A DNA stretch of 20,435 nt from AEGEAN-183 sp964342745 (GTDB lineage: Bacteria > Pseudomonadota > Gammaproteobacteria > Magnimaribacterales > Magnimaribacteraceae), in contig CAYFFW010000023.1 in assembly GCA_964342745.1 (NCBI GenBank), positions 1-20,435 on the forward strand. The letters are read 5' to 3'. Below, piece after piece: positions 14,001 to 20,435 of the stretch (its first letter is position 1; the number at the start of each line of letters is the position of its first letter). Position numbers and translations under genes: made by a program. The notes below the pieces were generated by a model. That model searched no databases and was not told where the DNA came from. It was given only the letters and a program-made list of their open reading frames with translations.

Positions 14001-15360
14001 ATACTAGAGCTTCAAAATCTGTTCTTAGTGGCCATGGACTGCCTAAAAGTTGTGTCATAGCCACTGCCACCAGTTCTTCTTTTGGATCAATCCAAAAAAT
14101 AGTTGCTGCTGCACCTCCCCAATAATATTTACCTTCAGAACCAAACTCTCCTGCTAAACCTGGGTCAGTTGTTACTCCAACAGTAAGTCCGAACCCAGTA
14201 CCACCAGAAATATATCTAGACATGTCAGAATTAGTTATAACTCTTTCACTTAAATGATTGCTAGACATAAGTTCAACTGACTTTCTGCTTAATATTCTTG
14301 TTTTTCCAAGCACTCCACCATTTACAAGCATTTGAGTAAAGGCTAGGTAATCCCTAGTACTTGAAACTAAACCGGATCCTCCATCAAATAAAGTAGCTTT
14401 ATTGAGATAAGGGCTGGTTCCCATTGGATCAATTAAAGCCATTAATTTCCTTTGCTTTCCTAGTGATTCACTCAATTCTGGTGAAAGCCTTCTAACGCCC
14501 ATAGGTGAAGCGTAAAGATTGGTAAATCTCTCTGCTTTATCTTTAGGTACTTCAAAGGAGGTGTCAGTCATTCCAAGTGGATCAAAAATCCTTTCCTTTA
14601 AAAAGACATCAAAGGTCTTACCTGAAGCCCTTTCAATGACACAGCCAAGGACATCCATGCCCATGCTATAAGTATATTTTGCTCCTGGTTGATGCATTAA
14701 AGGTGCTTTGGAAGCAAGTGCTGAAGAGAAAGAACAAACATCAGGAAATGCTTTGGTTGAGGTAGCAAAGGAACCACTATCTAAATCAGAAACTGTGTTC
14801 ATATTATCTATAAAGAAATAAGGAGTTAATTTATTCTCTTCATAAATTTCTCTTAATTGCTTATTGGCTGTGAAAGAATAAGCTATTCCTGAAGTATGGG
14901 TTGCTAAATCCCTTATTGTGATAGGTTTATTAAGTCTTTCAGTGGAAATAGAACCAGCTTCGTTAACCTTCATAACCTTAGTAGAAGAAAATTCAGGTAT
15001 ATAGATTGAAACAGGATCGTTCAGCCTTACCTTTCCTTCTTCAATTAAAATCATTAAGGCAACACCGGTAATAGGTTTGCTCATAGAATAAATTCTAAAG
15101 AGAGAATCTTCTTTAAGAGGTATTTTATTCTCTACATCTGCAAAACCCTGCGTTTCAAAATGGACTATCTTGCCCTTTCTAGCTACAGCAGTAATAAGTC
15201 CAGGTAATCTACCTTGAGTTACGTACTTTGATAAGGAGGGACCAATTTTATTAAGCCGCTCTTCAGACATTCCTGCTTGTCTAGTTTCATAAGATGCAAA
15301 AACATTAAAAGAAATAACAAGTACTAAGAAAGATATCTTAGAAATTATAATTTTTGACAT
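13981..15360 (-). CDS. Exported beta-lactamase-fold serine hydrolase (class C / esterase family VIII-like)
   Basis: The 459-residue protein has a signal peptide (about 1-22, ending NVFA) and a single Beta-lactamase (PF00144-type) domain. The SxxK motif is SMSK (92-95), the second motif is YSM (231-233) in place of the Tyr-x-Asn of true AmpC, and the third motif region reads YYWGGAAATIFW rather than Lys-Thr-Gly. These variants are typical of EstB-like esterases and D-amino-acid or peptide hydrolases, so antibiotic resistance should not be assumed. It acts in the periplasm. It is the first gene of the minus-strand cluster that continues with both gamma-glutamyltransferases, overlapping ggt2. 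A purine-rich GGAG site lies upstream (AGGAG at 15373-15377), but its 12-base spacing is long. A divergent SDR begins 61 bp away. Confidence 0.92.
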   Translation of the reverse strand: MSKIIISKISFLVLVISFNVFASYETRQAGMSEERLNKIGPSLSKYVTQGRLPGLITAVARKGKIVHFETQGFADVENKIPLKEDSLFRIYSMSKPITGVALMILIEEGKVRLNDPVSIYIPEFSSTKVMKVNEAGSISTERLNKPITIRDLATHTSGIAYSFTANKQLREIYEENKLTPYFFIDNMNTVSDLDSGSFATSTKAFPDVCSFSSALASKAPLMHQPGAKYTYSMGMDVLGCVIERASGKTFDVFLKERIFDPLGMTDTSFEVPKDKAERFTNLYASPMGVRRLSPELSESLGKQRKLMALIDPMGTSPYLNKATLFDGGSGLVSSTRDYLAFTQMLVNGGVLGKTRILSRKSVELMSSNHLSERVITNSDMSRYISGGTGFGLTVGVTTDPGLAGEFGSEGKYYWGGAAATIFWIDPKEELVAVAMTQLLGSPWPLRTDFEALVYAAIDD

Positions 15361-15412
15361 ATTTACACCTAACTCCTTTTATTTTCGACATAATAACCCC
15401 TTAGAAATAAAA

Positions 15413-15417
15413 AAGGA
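15413..15417 (+). promoter_or_regulatory. Ribosome binding site of the atypical SDR
   Basis: AAGGA lies 4 bases before the ATG at 15422 and supports that start. The rest of the 61-bp divergent gap (15361-15421) is AT-rich, with no convincing -35/-10 pair on either strand. Confidence 0.55.
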
Positions 15418-15421
15418 AAAT

Positions 15422-16213
15422 ATGGAACTACATCTTAAAGACAAGGTTTCGCTGGTTTGTGCTGCTAGCGAAGGTTTAGGTAAAGCTTCCGCCTTAGAAT
15501 TAGCAAAAGAAGGAGCTAAAGTAGCTATTTGCTCTAGAGATAAGGACAAACTAGATTTAACTAAAAAAGAAATAATTGAGGTTACTGGATCTCAAGTTGA
15601 ATCTTTTCAGGCTGATCTGGCTTCAAAGGATGAAATAAATGAGCTTCAAGAAAAGGTAAAAAATAGACTTGGGGAAATAGATATTCTAGTCAATAACGTG
15701 GGAGGTCCTCCACCAGGAACTTTTGAAAAACATACGGATGAAGAATGGCAAGAAGCAATAAATTTAACCCTGATGTCAGCATTAAGAATGACAAAGCTAG
15801 TTTTGCCAGATATGAAGAAAAAGAAATGGGGAAGAATCATTACTATTTCTTCTGTTTCCGTAAAGACACCTGTAAACAACCTCTTTCTAAGTAACTCTAT
15901 TAGACTTAGTGTATTGGGTTGGGCTAAAGCTCTTTCTGATGAGGTAGCTGAAAAAGGAATTACAGTTAATACTGTCTGTCCGGGAAGCACTAGAACTAAT
16001 AGGATTACAAGTATCTATTCCCAAACTGCTAAACAGACAAATCAATCCATTAAAGAGATTGAAGAAATGGCAGCTCAGAGCATACCAATGAAAAGAATAG
16101 GTGAACCTGAAGAATTGGCAGCCCTTGTAGCTTTTCTAGCTTCAGAAAGAGCTTCTTATATGACCGGAGTTGCTATTCAAGTGGATGGTGGGTCTACTAG
16201 AGGTTACTACTGA
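15422..16213 (+). CDS. SDR-like oxidoreductase with degenerate catalytic tetrad
   Basis: A 263-residue protein with the overall short-chain dehydrogenase fold but non-standard key residues. The cofactor loop is CAASEGLG (13-20) instead of TGxxxGxG, the NNAG motif is NNVGG (91-95), and SS at 143-144 keeps the catalytic serine. At the Tyr-x-x-x-Lys position the sequence is SNSIR (157-161), so Tyr is Ser157 and Lys is Arg161. The C-terminal DGG is retained. These features match the BKR-like SDR-like subgroup, often annotated as 3-oxoacyl-ACP reductase although activity is unproven. It may bind NAD(P) without normal SDR chemistry or use a different mechanism. It is transcribed alone on the plus strand, divergent from the serine hydrolase, and overlaps the convergent small membrane protein gene by 7 bp. 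Confidence 0.9.
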   Translation: MELHLKDKVSLVCAASEGLGKASALELAKEGAKVAICSRDKDKLDLTKKEIIEVTGSQVESFQADLASKDEINELQEKVKNRLGEIDILVNNVGGPPPGTFEKHTDEEWQEAINLTLMSALRMTKLVLPDMKKKKWGRIITISSVSVKTPVNNLFLSNSIRLSVLGWAKALSDEVAEKGITVNTVCPGSTRTNRITSIYSQTAKQTNQSIKEIEEMAAQSIPMKRIGEPEELAALVAFLASERASYMTGVAIQVDGGSTRGYY

Positions 16214-16548
16214 GAAGGTAAGTTTTCTTTTAATATTGAATCTAATCCAGATTTCTCATTCTTTATATACTTTAAGTAAAGATAATAGACAAAACTAAGA
16301 ATTCCTGAAAAAAGCGCCGGGGTAGCTAAATAACCTATGTAAAAGTAAACGTCTTTGCCTGAAGGAAAGCCACCACCCATGTACTGCAGACCTCCAATCA
16401 ATAAAAGAAAAACAATAAAGAATTTAGAAACTTTTTTCCTCCTTTCTTTATAGACCAAAGAACTAGAAATAAGCTCTTCCAAGGAAAACTTGTGCTCTTT
16501 ATCGTCAATATTAATTGTTAATTGACCTTCAGTGTAATACCAATGCAT
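16207..16548 (-). CDS. Hypothetical small membrane protein, two predicted membrane segments
   Basis: I do not recognise this 113-residue protein. A soluble N-terminus (1-38) with MHWYY and a later SLEEL is followed by a basic patch ERRKKV (35-40), then two hydrophobic segments (about 42-58 and 67-93) and a charged tail. The Trp-Tyr-Tyr start and SLEEL about 20 residues later faintly recall GYF_2-type domains, but the match is too weak to assign. The basic patch before the first segment suggests a cytoplasmic N-terminus, with both ends inside. Codon use is like its neighbours and a plausible promoter lies just upstream (16564-16592), which argues that it is a real gene. Its 3' end overlaps the convergent SDR by 7 bp. 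No Shine-Dalgarno is seen. Confidence 0.7.
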   Translation of the reverse strand: MHWYYTEGQLTINIDDKEHKFSLEELISSSLVYKERRKKVSKFFIVFLLLIGGLQYMGGGFPSGKDVYFYIGYLATPALFSGILSFVYYLYLKYIKNEKSGLDSILKENLPSQ

Positions 16549-16563
16549 AGTTTTTAATTTTCA

Positions 16564-16592
16564 AGTCTATTACCAAGATATAATCTAGTCAA
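16564..16592 (-). promoter_or_regulatory. Candidate sigma-70 promoter for the small membrane protein gene
   Basis: On the minus strand TTGACT (16587-16592) and TAGACT (16564-16569) are separated by exactly 17 bases. The -35 matches five of six consensus bases and the -10 four. The start site would fall about 9 bases before the ATG at 16548, giving a very short leader. Confidence 0.45.
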
Positions 16593-16596
16593 AAAA

Positions 16597-16674
16597 TGGC
16601 GGACCGGACGAGACTCGAACTCGCGACCTCCGCCGTGACAGGGCGGCGTTCTAACCAAACTGAACTACCGGTCC
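16597..16674 (-). tRNA. tRNA-Asp (anticodon GTC)
   Basis: The minus strand folds into a complete 78-nt tRNA including an encoded CCA (16597-16599). The acceptor stem is GGACCGG with CCGGTCC, the D stem GTTC with GAAC, and the anticodon stem CCGCC with GGCGG around the loop CTGTCAC, giving anticodon GTC (aspartate). The T stem is GCGAG with CTCGT around TTCGAGT, and the discriminator is G. The UGU at positions 33-35 is the recognition triplet for queuosine insertion, which matches the presence of queH nearby. Six T residues follow the CCA directly (16591-16596 on the plus strand read as A) and may end the transcript. Confidence 0.97.
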
Positions 16675-16680
16675 AAAGAT

Positions 16681-16690
16681 GCGCATTCTA
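16681..16690 (-). promoter_or_regulatory. tRNA-Asp promoter: -10 element with GC-rich discriminator
   Basis: On the minus strand TAGAAT (16685-16690) is followed by GCGC (16681-16684), about 10 bases before the mature tRNA 5' end. A GC-rich discriminator after the -10 is characteristic of stable-RNA promoters under stringent control. No clear -35 is visible at the right spacing. Confidence 0.45.
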
Positions 16691-16730
16691 ACAGTAGTTT
16701 ATAAACAAAATGTAGTTTCTTAAGAAAGAA

Positions 16731-17432
16731 TTATTTAACCCTTATATCAATAGAATCAAACTGAGTTTCTATAACTTCGTTATTTTTAAGATGAACCTCA
16801 TAAGATTTTTTATCTTTACCAAAGTTAATAGAGGAAAAGACCTCACCATCCTTTAGATGTATTGCACATTCACCTTCTATAGCAATACAAGAGCTCAAAA
16901 GGTGATTAGATAAAATTTTATTTACAGCAGGCCTCCTATCCACTTCTTCATCGTAATGAGGGCAACAAGTACCCTTAACAAATCCTAAACATTCCAAGAC
17001 TCTCAAGTCATCTGACCATGAGTCAGTAATGCCCTTTTCAAACCAACAGATAGCTCCTGCACTTACTCCGCTCATAATTACACCTCGTTCATAGGCTGAC
17101 CTTAAAAGCACATCTAATCCCCAATCTTTCCATACTGCTAACATACTTTTGGTGTTGCCTCCTCCAACAAAGATTACATCCTGTTTATCAATGAGACTAT
17201 CTAGGTTCGGTGTCCTCTTAAAAAAATCCAAGTGAACAGGGTTGCAGTCTAGAGCTGAAAAAGTTGAATAGAAGTTCTTTTTATATTCTTGGTCATCACC
17301 GGTTGCTGTAGGAACAAAACATATATTTGGATTCTTACGCTTTGATTGATTGAGAATATAACTTTCAATAACTCCTTCTCCAGGGCTTCTACCGAAACCC
17401 CCTCCACCGATTGCAATGATTTGTTTTGTCAT
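16731..17432 (-). CDS. Peptidase E-like serine peptidase (family S51)
   Basis: A 233-residue cytoplasmic protein of the S51 family, which includes peptidase E (hydrolyses dipeptides with N-terminal Asp) and cyanophycinase. The glycine-rich start AIGGGGFGRS (7-16), the strand VIFVGGGNT (86-94) and the nucleophile elbow GVSAGAICW (122-130, Ser124) are all present. A His at 159 in CCPHYDEE fits the catalytic histidine, with D137 or D141 as a candidate third residue. Length and the absence of a signal peptide fit peptidase E better than the larger, often exported cyanophycinases. It starts 33 bp from the GTG reading-frame start and 48 bp from the likely ATG of the divergent M20 amidohydrolase; the two may share control. 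Substrate specificity within S51 is not certain. Confidence 0.88.
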   Translation of the reverse strand: MTKQIIAIGGGGFGRSPGEGVIESYILNQSKRKNPNICFVPTATGDDQEYKKNFYSTFSALDCNPVHLDFFKRTPNLDSLIDKQDVIFVGGGNTKSMLAVWKDWGLDVLLRSAYERGVIMSGVSAGAICWFEKGITDSWSDDLRVLECLGFVKGTCCPHYDEEVDRRPAVNKILSNHLLSSCIAIEGECAIHLKDGEVFSSINFGKDKKSYEVHLKNNEVIETQFDSIDIRVK

Positions 17433-17452
17433 GATTTCTAACTAAGTATAAT
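17426..17452 (+). promoter_or_regulatory. Candidate promoter for the exported M20 amidohydrolase
   Basis: A perfect -10 TATAAT (17447-17452) is preceded by TTGTCA (17426-17431), a five-of-six -35 match, at a short 15-base spacing. The -35 overlaps the first codons of the divergent peptidase E gene. Transcription would start near 17460. Confidence 0.45.
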
Positions 17453-17467
17453 CAAACTAGATTATGT

Positions 17468-17473
17468 GAGGGA
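17468..17473 (+). promoter_or_regulatory. Ribosome binding site choosing ATG 17481
   Basis: GAGGGA lies 7 bases before ATG 17481, ideal spacing. In-frame GTG (17466) and ATG (17475) are too early, since the purine run overlaps or touches them. Confidence 0.6.
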
Positions 17474-17480
17474 AATGAAA

Positions 17481-18899
17481 ATGTTCAAATATACATTCTT
17501 AACTTTAATACTTATTTCGTCTCAAATTTCTTTTAGTGATGAATCGATAGATAAATTTATTGATTCCTATCAAGATGAATATCAAAACATAGCCTTAAAA
17601 ATTTGGGAATTATCAGAAGTAGGTTATCAGGAATACAGAAGCTCTAATCTTCTTCAGGAAAGTTTAAAAAGTAAGGGTTTTAGAGTTAAAACTTTGCCTT
17701 ATATGCCAACTGGATTTATTGCGGAGTTTGGTGAAGGCAGTCCCGTAATTGGTATTTTAGGAGAATTTGATGCTCTACCTGGTGTTTCTCAAAGTATTTC
17801 ACCGTTCAAAGAAAAATATAAAAATAATACTGCCGGTCATGCCTGTGGCCATCATCTGTTCGGAGCTGGGTCTGCATGGTCAGCTGTTGTCATAAAAGAA
17901 TGGCTTTCTAACAACAATAAATCTGGAACAGTAAGGTTTTATGGCACTCCTGCTGAAGAAGGCGGTTCAGGTAAAGTCTACATGGTAAGAGAAGGACTTT
18001 TTAAAGATGTAGATGTTGTCTTACATTGGCATCCAGGAAGTGTAAATCATGCTAGTCCTAGAACTTCAAATGCTAATAAATCTGCAAAGTTTACTTTTAG
18101 AGGTCAGTCAGCTCATGCTGCAAGCGCTCCGCATAGAGGTAGATCTGCTTTAGATGGAGTCGAGTCAATGAACTTCATGGTTAACATGATGAGAGAACAT
18201 ATTCCACAGGAATCAAGAATCCATTACGTGATTACTAAAGGCGGTCTTGCCCCCAATGTTATTCCTGATGAAGCCCAAGTTTGGTATTACGTCAGACATC
18301 CCAAAGAGAAGACCGTGGAAGAGCTTTTTGAAAGAACTGTAAAAGCAGCTCAAGGTGCTGCCAAAGGAACTGAAACTTCCTTAAGTTATGAAGTAATACA
18401 TGGCAATTATTCACTTTTACCTAATGACACACTTCAATCATTAATGAATGAAAAACTCGTAAACAGGGGTGGTATTGTTTACAACCAAGAAGAAAAAGAA
18501 TTTGCTGAAGAAATTTATAAAACTTTGCTCAATCCATCTGCCAAGATAGGGGATCAAGAAAAGATTTTACCTTACAGATCCTTCCACGGTTATGGATCTA
18601 CTGATGTTGGAGATGTTAGTTGGTGGGTTCCAACAGCAGGTGCAAGAATTGCTTCATGGGTTCCAGGAACACCAGGCCATTCTTGGCAAGCAGTAGCCTC
18701 AGGAGGTACCAGTATAGGGTTAAAAGGACTAAAACTTGCCGCTGAAGTGCTCTCAGACACTGCCGTAGAAATATACTTAAATCCAAGCATCATACAAAAA
18801 GCTGAAAAAGAGAGACTAAGTAGAGCTGGAAAAGATTTTAATTACTCTCCTTTAGTAGGAGATAGAGATCCTCCTTTAGATTACAGAAATTTAGAGTAG
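17481..18899 (+). CDS. Exported M20D amidohydrolase, AbgB-like
   Basis: A 472-residue metallo-hydrolase from the ATG at 17481. The N-terminus (about 1-19, MFKYTFLTLILISSQISFS) is a signal peptide. The catalytic domain contains GEFDALPG (94-101), GHACGHH (119-125, Cys122/His124 metal ligands), the catalytic pair EE (159-160) in TPAEEGGSGK, and LHWHPG (181-186). A dimerisation domain begins near FRGQSAHAASAPH (206-218), and STDVGDVSW and GTPGHSWQ follow near the C-terminus. These motifs closely match E. coli AbgB, a subunit of p-aminobenzoyl-glutamate hydrolase, which is cytoplasmic. The leader here indicates a periplasmic version, presumably cleaving amide-linked conjugates of amino acids; the substrate is inferred. 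No AbgA or AbgT gene is in view. The last 19 bp overlap the convergent queH. Confidence 0.93.
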   Translation: MFKYTFLTLILISSQISFSDESIDKFIDSYQDEYQNIALKIWELSEVGYQEYRSSNLLQESLKSKGFRVKTLPYMPTGFIAEFGEGSPVIGILGEFDALPGVSQSISPFKEKYKNNTAGHACGHHLFGAGSAWSAVVIKEWLSNNNKSGTVRFYGTPAEEGGSGKVYMVREGLFKDVDVVLHWHPGSVNHASPRTSNANKSAKFTFRGQSAHAASAPHRGRSALDGVESMNFMVNMMREHIPQESRIHYVITKGGLAPNVIPDEAQVWYYVRHPKEKTVEELFERTVKAAQGAAKGTETSLSYEVIHGNYSLLPNDTLQSLMNEKLVNRGGIVYNQEEKEFAEEIYKTLLNPSAKIGDQEKILPYRSFHGYGSTDVGDVSWWVPTAGARIASWVPGTPGHSWQAVASGGTSIGLKGLKLAAEVLSDTAVEIYLNPSIIQKAEKERLSRAGKDFNYSPLVGDRDPPLDYRNLE

Positions 18900-19552
18900 A
18901 ACTTTTTGCCTCTCTTTATCCTAGGTCGATTGTTCTCTTTTCTCCACTTATTGGTATCACGAAGACTGTAAACGCAGCCACAGTACTCTTGTTGATAAAA
19001 CTCTTCTCTTTTGGAAATTTCAATCATCCTAGAAGAACCTCCCTTCTTTCTCCAATTGAAATCCCAGAAAGTTAAATCTTTATATCTATTAGCTGCTCTT
19101 AATCCTGAATTGTTTACCTGATCTAAATCTTTCCATCTTGAAATTCCCAAAGTAGTGGCAAATAAAGAAAAGTTGTTTTCATGAGCAAATAGGGCAGATC
19201 TTTCAAACCTCATATCAAAGCACTTAGTACACCTTTCTCCTCTCTCTGGCTCGTTTTCAAGACCTTGAATACGATCAAACCAATTATCCTTATCATAGTC
19301 AGCATCAATAAATTTGAAGTCCAATGCTTCACAAAACCTTTTGTTCTCTTCTTTTCTGAGTTCATATTCTTCTATGGGATGAATATTGGGGTTATAAAAA
19401 TAGACTGTGGTGTCAATACTTGAAGCTGCAAGAGCTTCCATAATTTCTCCTGCACAAGGTGCACAACAACTATGCAATAACAAAGTGGACTCATCGTTAG
19501 GTGTTTCCAATCTAGGCCTGTCGTAATTAGATGCTTTTAAATAATCATTCAT
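18881..19552 (-). CDS. queH: Epoxyqueuosine reductase QueH
   Basis: QueH performs the last step of queuosine synthesis, reducing epoxyqueuosine in tRNA with an iron-sulfur cluster; it is the unrelated replacement for QueG. From ATG 19552 it has 223 residues. Diagnostic motifs are LLLHSCCAPCA (24-34, Cys29/Cys30/Cys33), FYNPNIHP (52-59), GERCTKCF (105-112, Cys108/Cys111) and EYCGCVYSL (189-197, Cys191/Cys193). All cysteine ligands are present. The frame is open further to a TTG at 19573, but the ATG is preferred and overlaps the rmuC stop by only 8 bp. It follows rmuC as a two-gene unit. Its end overlaps the M20 gene by 19 bp on the opposite strand. The tRNA-Asp gene 2 kb away is one of its expected substrates. 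Confidence 0.95.
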   Translation of the reverse strand: MNDYLKASNYDRPRLETPNDESTLLLHSCCAPCAGEIMEALAASSIDTTVYFYNPNIHPIEEYELRKEENKRFCEALDFKFIDADYDKDNWFDRIQGLENEPERGERCTKCFDMRFERSALFAHENNFSLFATTLGISRWKDLDQVNNSGLRAANRYKDLTFWDFNWRKKGGSSRMIEISKREEFYQQEYCGCVYSLRDTNKWRKENNRPRIKRGKKFYSKFL

Positions 19553-20435
19553 TGTCTTTACTGTCTTCACCAATTTCTTCCATTCTTTTCAAAGCCCTAT
19601 TCATTTGTCTTTCACGAGTTTCATGTTTATCAACTGCTTTTAACATAGCTTCTGCTTTTTTAGATAAATCTTCTGTAGAACTTTCAAAATTTTCAAATTC
19701 TTTTTTTAGATTTCCAAATTCTACTAAAATTTCTTCTGCCCTTTCATTCAAAGCTAAATTTCTAAAGCCCATATGAATGCTAATTAGATAAGCAGCGAGT
19801 GAGTTTGGCCCCATTACCAAAATCCGACTGTCTCGAAAAACTGATTGGCGGAGATCTTCTATTGAATCTATTAATTGCATCAAGCTCTCACTAGGAATAA
19901 ACATGATCCCTAAATCTATAGTGATTCCTGATTGTGTGTATTTCTCTTTTATATCTTTAGCATCCTTTACTACATGACGTTTTATTGCATTTAAAGCTGT
20001 ATTTACTAATTCCTTTTCACCTCTATTGGAAGCTTCCATATAGTTGTCATACAAGGCAGAAGGAAATTTGGCATCAATAGGCAATAAACCTTCTGGTAAT
20101 TTAATAACAAACTCAACCCTCTGCCCCGAACCTTTTATAACCTCACAATTAGCTTCAAATTTATCTTGAGGAAAAATGTCTGTGATAATAGCTTCCAAAG
20201 ACCATTCACCAAAACTACCTGCCAAGGTACCTCCTGATAAATATCTATTTAATTTACTTAATGGGTCTTGAAAGGATGCTACATCTCTAATTAAACCTTC
20301 AATCGACGTTGTCTGAGAAGATAGTGAAGTTTTTATCTCTTTCAATTTAGAATCTTCTTCGGTTTCTTCTTTTCCTCTAGAAGAAAGATAAACATTCCAT
20401 GCTGCAAGAAATAAGACAACTACTATTAATATTGT
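19545..20435 (-). CDS. rmuC: RmuC-family DNA recombination protein (5' end cut by window edge)
   Basis: The frame is open to the window edge, giving at least 297 residues. Translating the edge by hand shows a membrane segment (TILIVVVLFLAAWNVYL), so only a few N-terminal residues are missing. After a short linker comes the RmuC domain: GTLAGSFGEWSLEAII, DAKFPSALYDNY, IMFIPSES and SRILVMGPNSLAAYL are its typical blocks. A C-terminal coiled coil (about the last 60 residues) is rich in Glu and Lys. RmuC is thought to be a nuclease-like protein that limits inversion at short repeats in E. coli. The long coiled coil usually found between membrane segment and domain is almost absent, so this is a short form. 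An internal TTG (20345) is not the start. Confidence 0.92.
   Translation of the reverse strand, partial: TILIVVVLFLAAWNVYLSSRGKEETEEDSKLKEIKTSLSSQTTSIEGLIRDVASFQDPLSKLNRYLSGGTLAGSFGEWSLEAIITDIFPQDKFEANCEVIKGSGQRVEFVIKLPEGLLPIDAKFPSALYDNYMEASNRGEKELVNTALNAIKRHVVKDAKDIKEKYTQSGITIDLGIMFIPSESLMQLIDSIEDLRQSVFRDSRILVMGPNSLAAYLISIHMGFRNLALNERAEEILVEFGNLKKEFENFESSTEDLSKKAEAMLKAVDKHETRERQMNRALKRMEEIGEDSKDNE

Noticed and set aside
13981..15360. Class C beta-lactamase giving antibiotic resistance
   Set aside because: The Tyr-x-Asn and Lys-Thr-Gly motifs of AmpC are not present; the variants fit esterase or peptidase relatives.
16731..17432. Cyanophycinase
   Set aside because: Same S51 family, but the short length, lack of a signal peptide and absence of cyanophycin synthetase nearby favour a peptidase E-like enzyme.
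19553..19573. TTG start adding seven residues to QueH
   Set aside because: The ATG at 19552 is a stronger codon, reduces the overlap with rmuC, and leaves all conserved motifs intact.
1..20435. Insertion sequences, CRISPR arrays, prophage or integrative element ends near the tRNA
   Set aside because: No transposase or integrase frame, no regularly spaced repeats, and no repeated copy of the tRNA-Asp 3' end were seen in the window.

Overview
The window looks like a stretch of a streamlined, AT-rich gammaproteobacterial chromosome. Genes are packed almost wall to wall: no gap reaches 100 bp, one pair of co-directional genes shares a 4-bp ATGA overlap, and four convergent pairs touch or overlap. 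A YfcG-type glutathione transferase, GpsA, a DUF4389 protein, RmuC, a large TonB-dependent receptor and many exported hydrolases fit a marine oligotrophic gammaproteobacterium such as the SAR86 group. That lineage is an inference from gene content and composition; there is no rRNA here to prove it. I see no mobile element, CRISPR array or phage gene.

Layout. (1) 1-2794, minus strand: a likely operon reading gpsA, a DUF4389 membrane protein, a YfcG-like glutathione transferase and an SDR oxidoreductase cut by the window start. (2) 2885-5040, plus: a glutamine-synthetase-fold ligase followed after 2 bp by an SDR. (3) 5041-5931, minus: a patatin-like lipase abutting the SDR. (4) 6014-10541, plus: a TonB-dependent receptor, a clear intrinsic terminator, then an SLC13-type anion transporter. 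(5) 10533-15360, minus: a tight cluster reading serine hydrolase (beta-lactamase fold), gamma-glutamyltransferase 2, gamma-glutamyltransferase 1, all with signal peptides. (6) 15422-16674: an atypical SDR, a small membrane protein and tRNA-Asp(GTC). (7) 16731-18899: a divergent pair of peptidase E and an exported AbgB-like M20 amidohydrolase. (8) 18881-20435, minus: rmuC (cut by the window end) and queH.

How the genes may work together. A gamma-glutamyl theme recurs: a ligase predicted to glutamylate an amine rather than ammonia, two exported gamma-glutamyltransferases, an exported relative of aminobenzoyl-glutamate hydrolase, a peptidase E and a glutathione-dependent enzyme. The simplest reading is a scavenging locus: an outer-membrane receptor brings in organic nitrogen or peptide conjugates, periplasmic enzymes cleave them, and an inner-membrane carrier takes up released acids.

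The most interesting signals are the divergent active site of gamma-glutamyltransferase 1 beside a canonical paralogue, and the loss of the ammonia-handling glutamate in the synthetase-like ligase.
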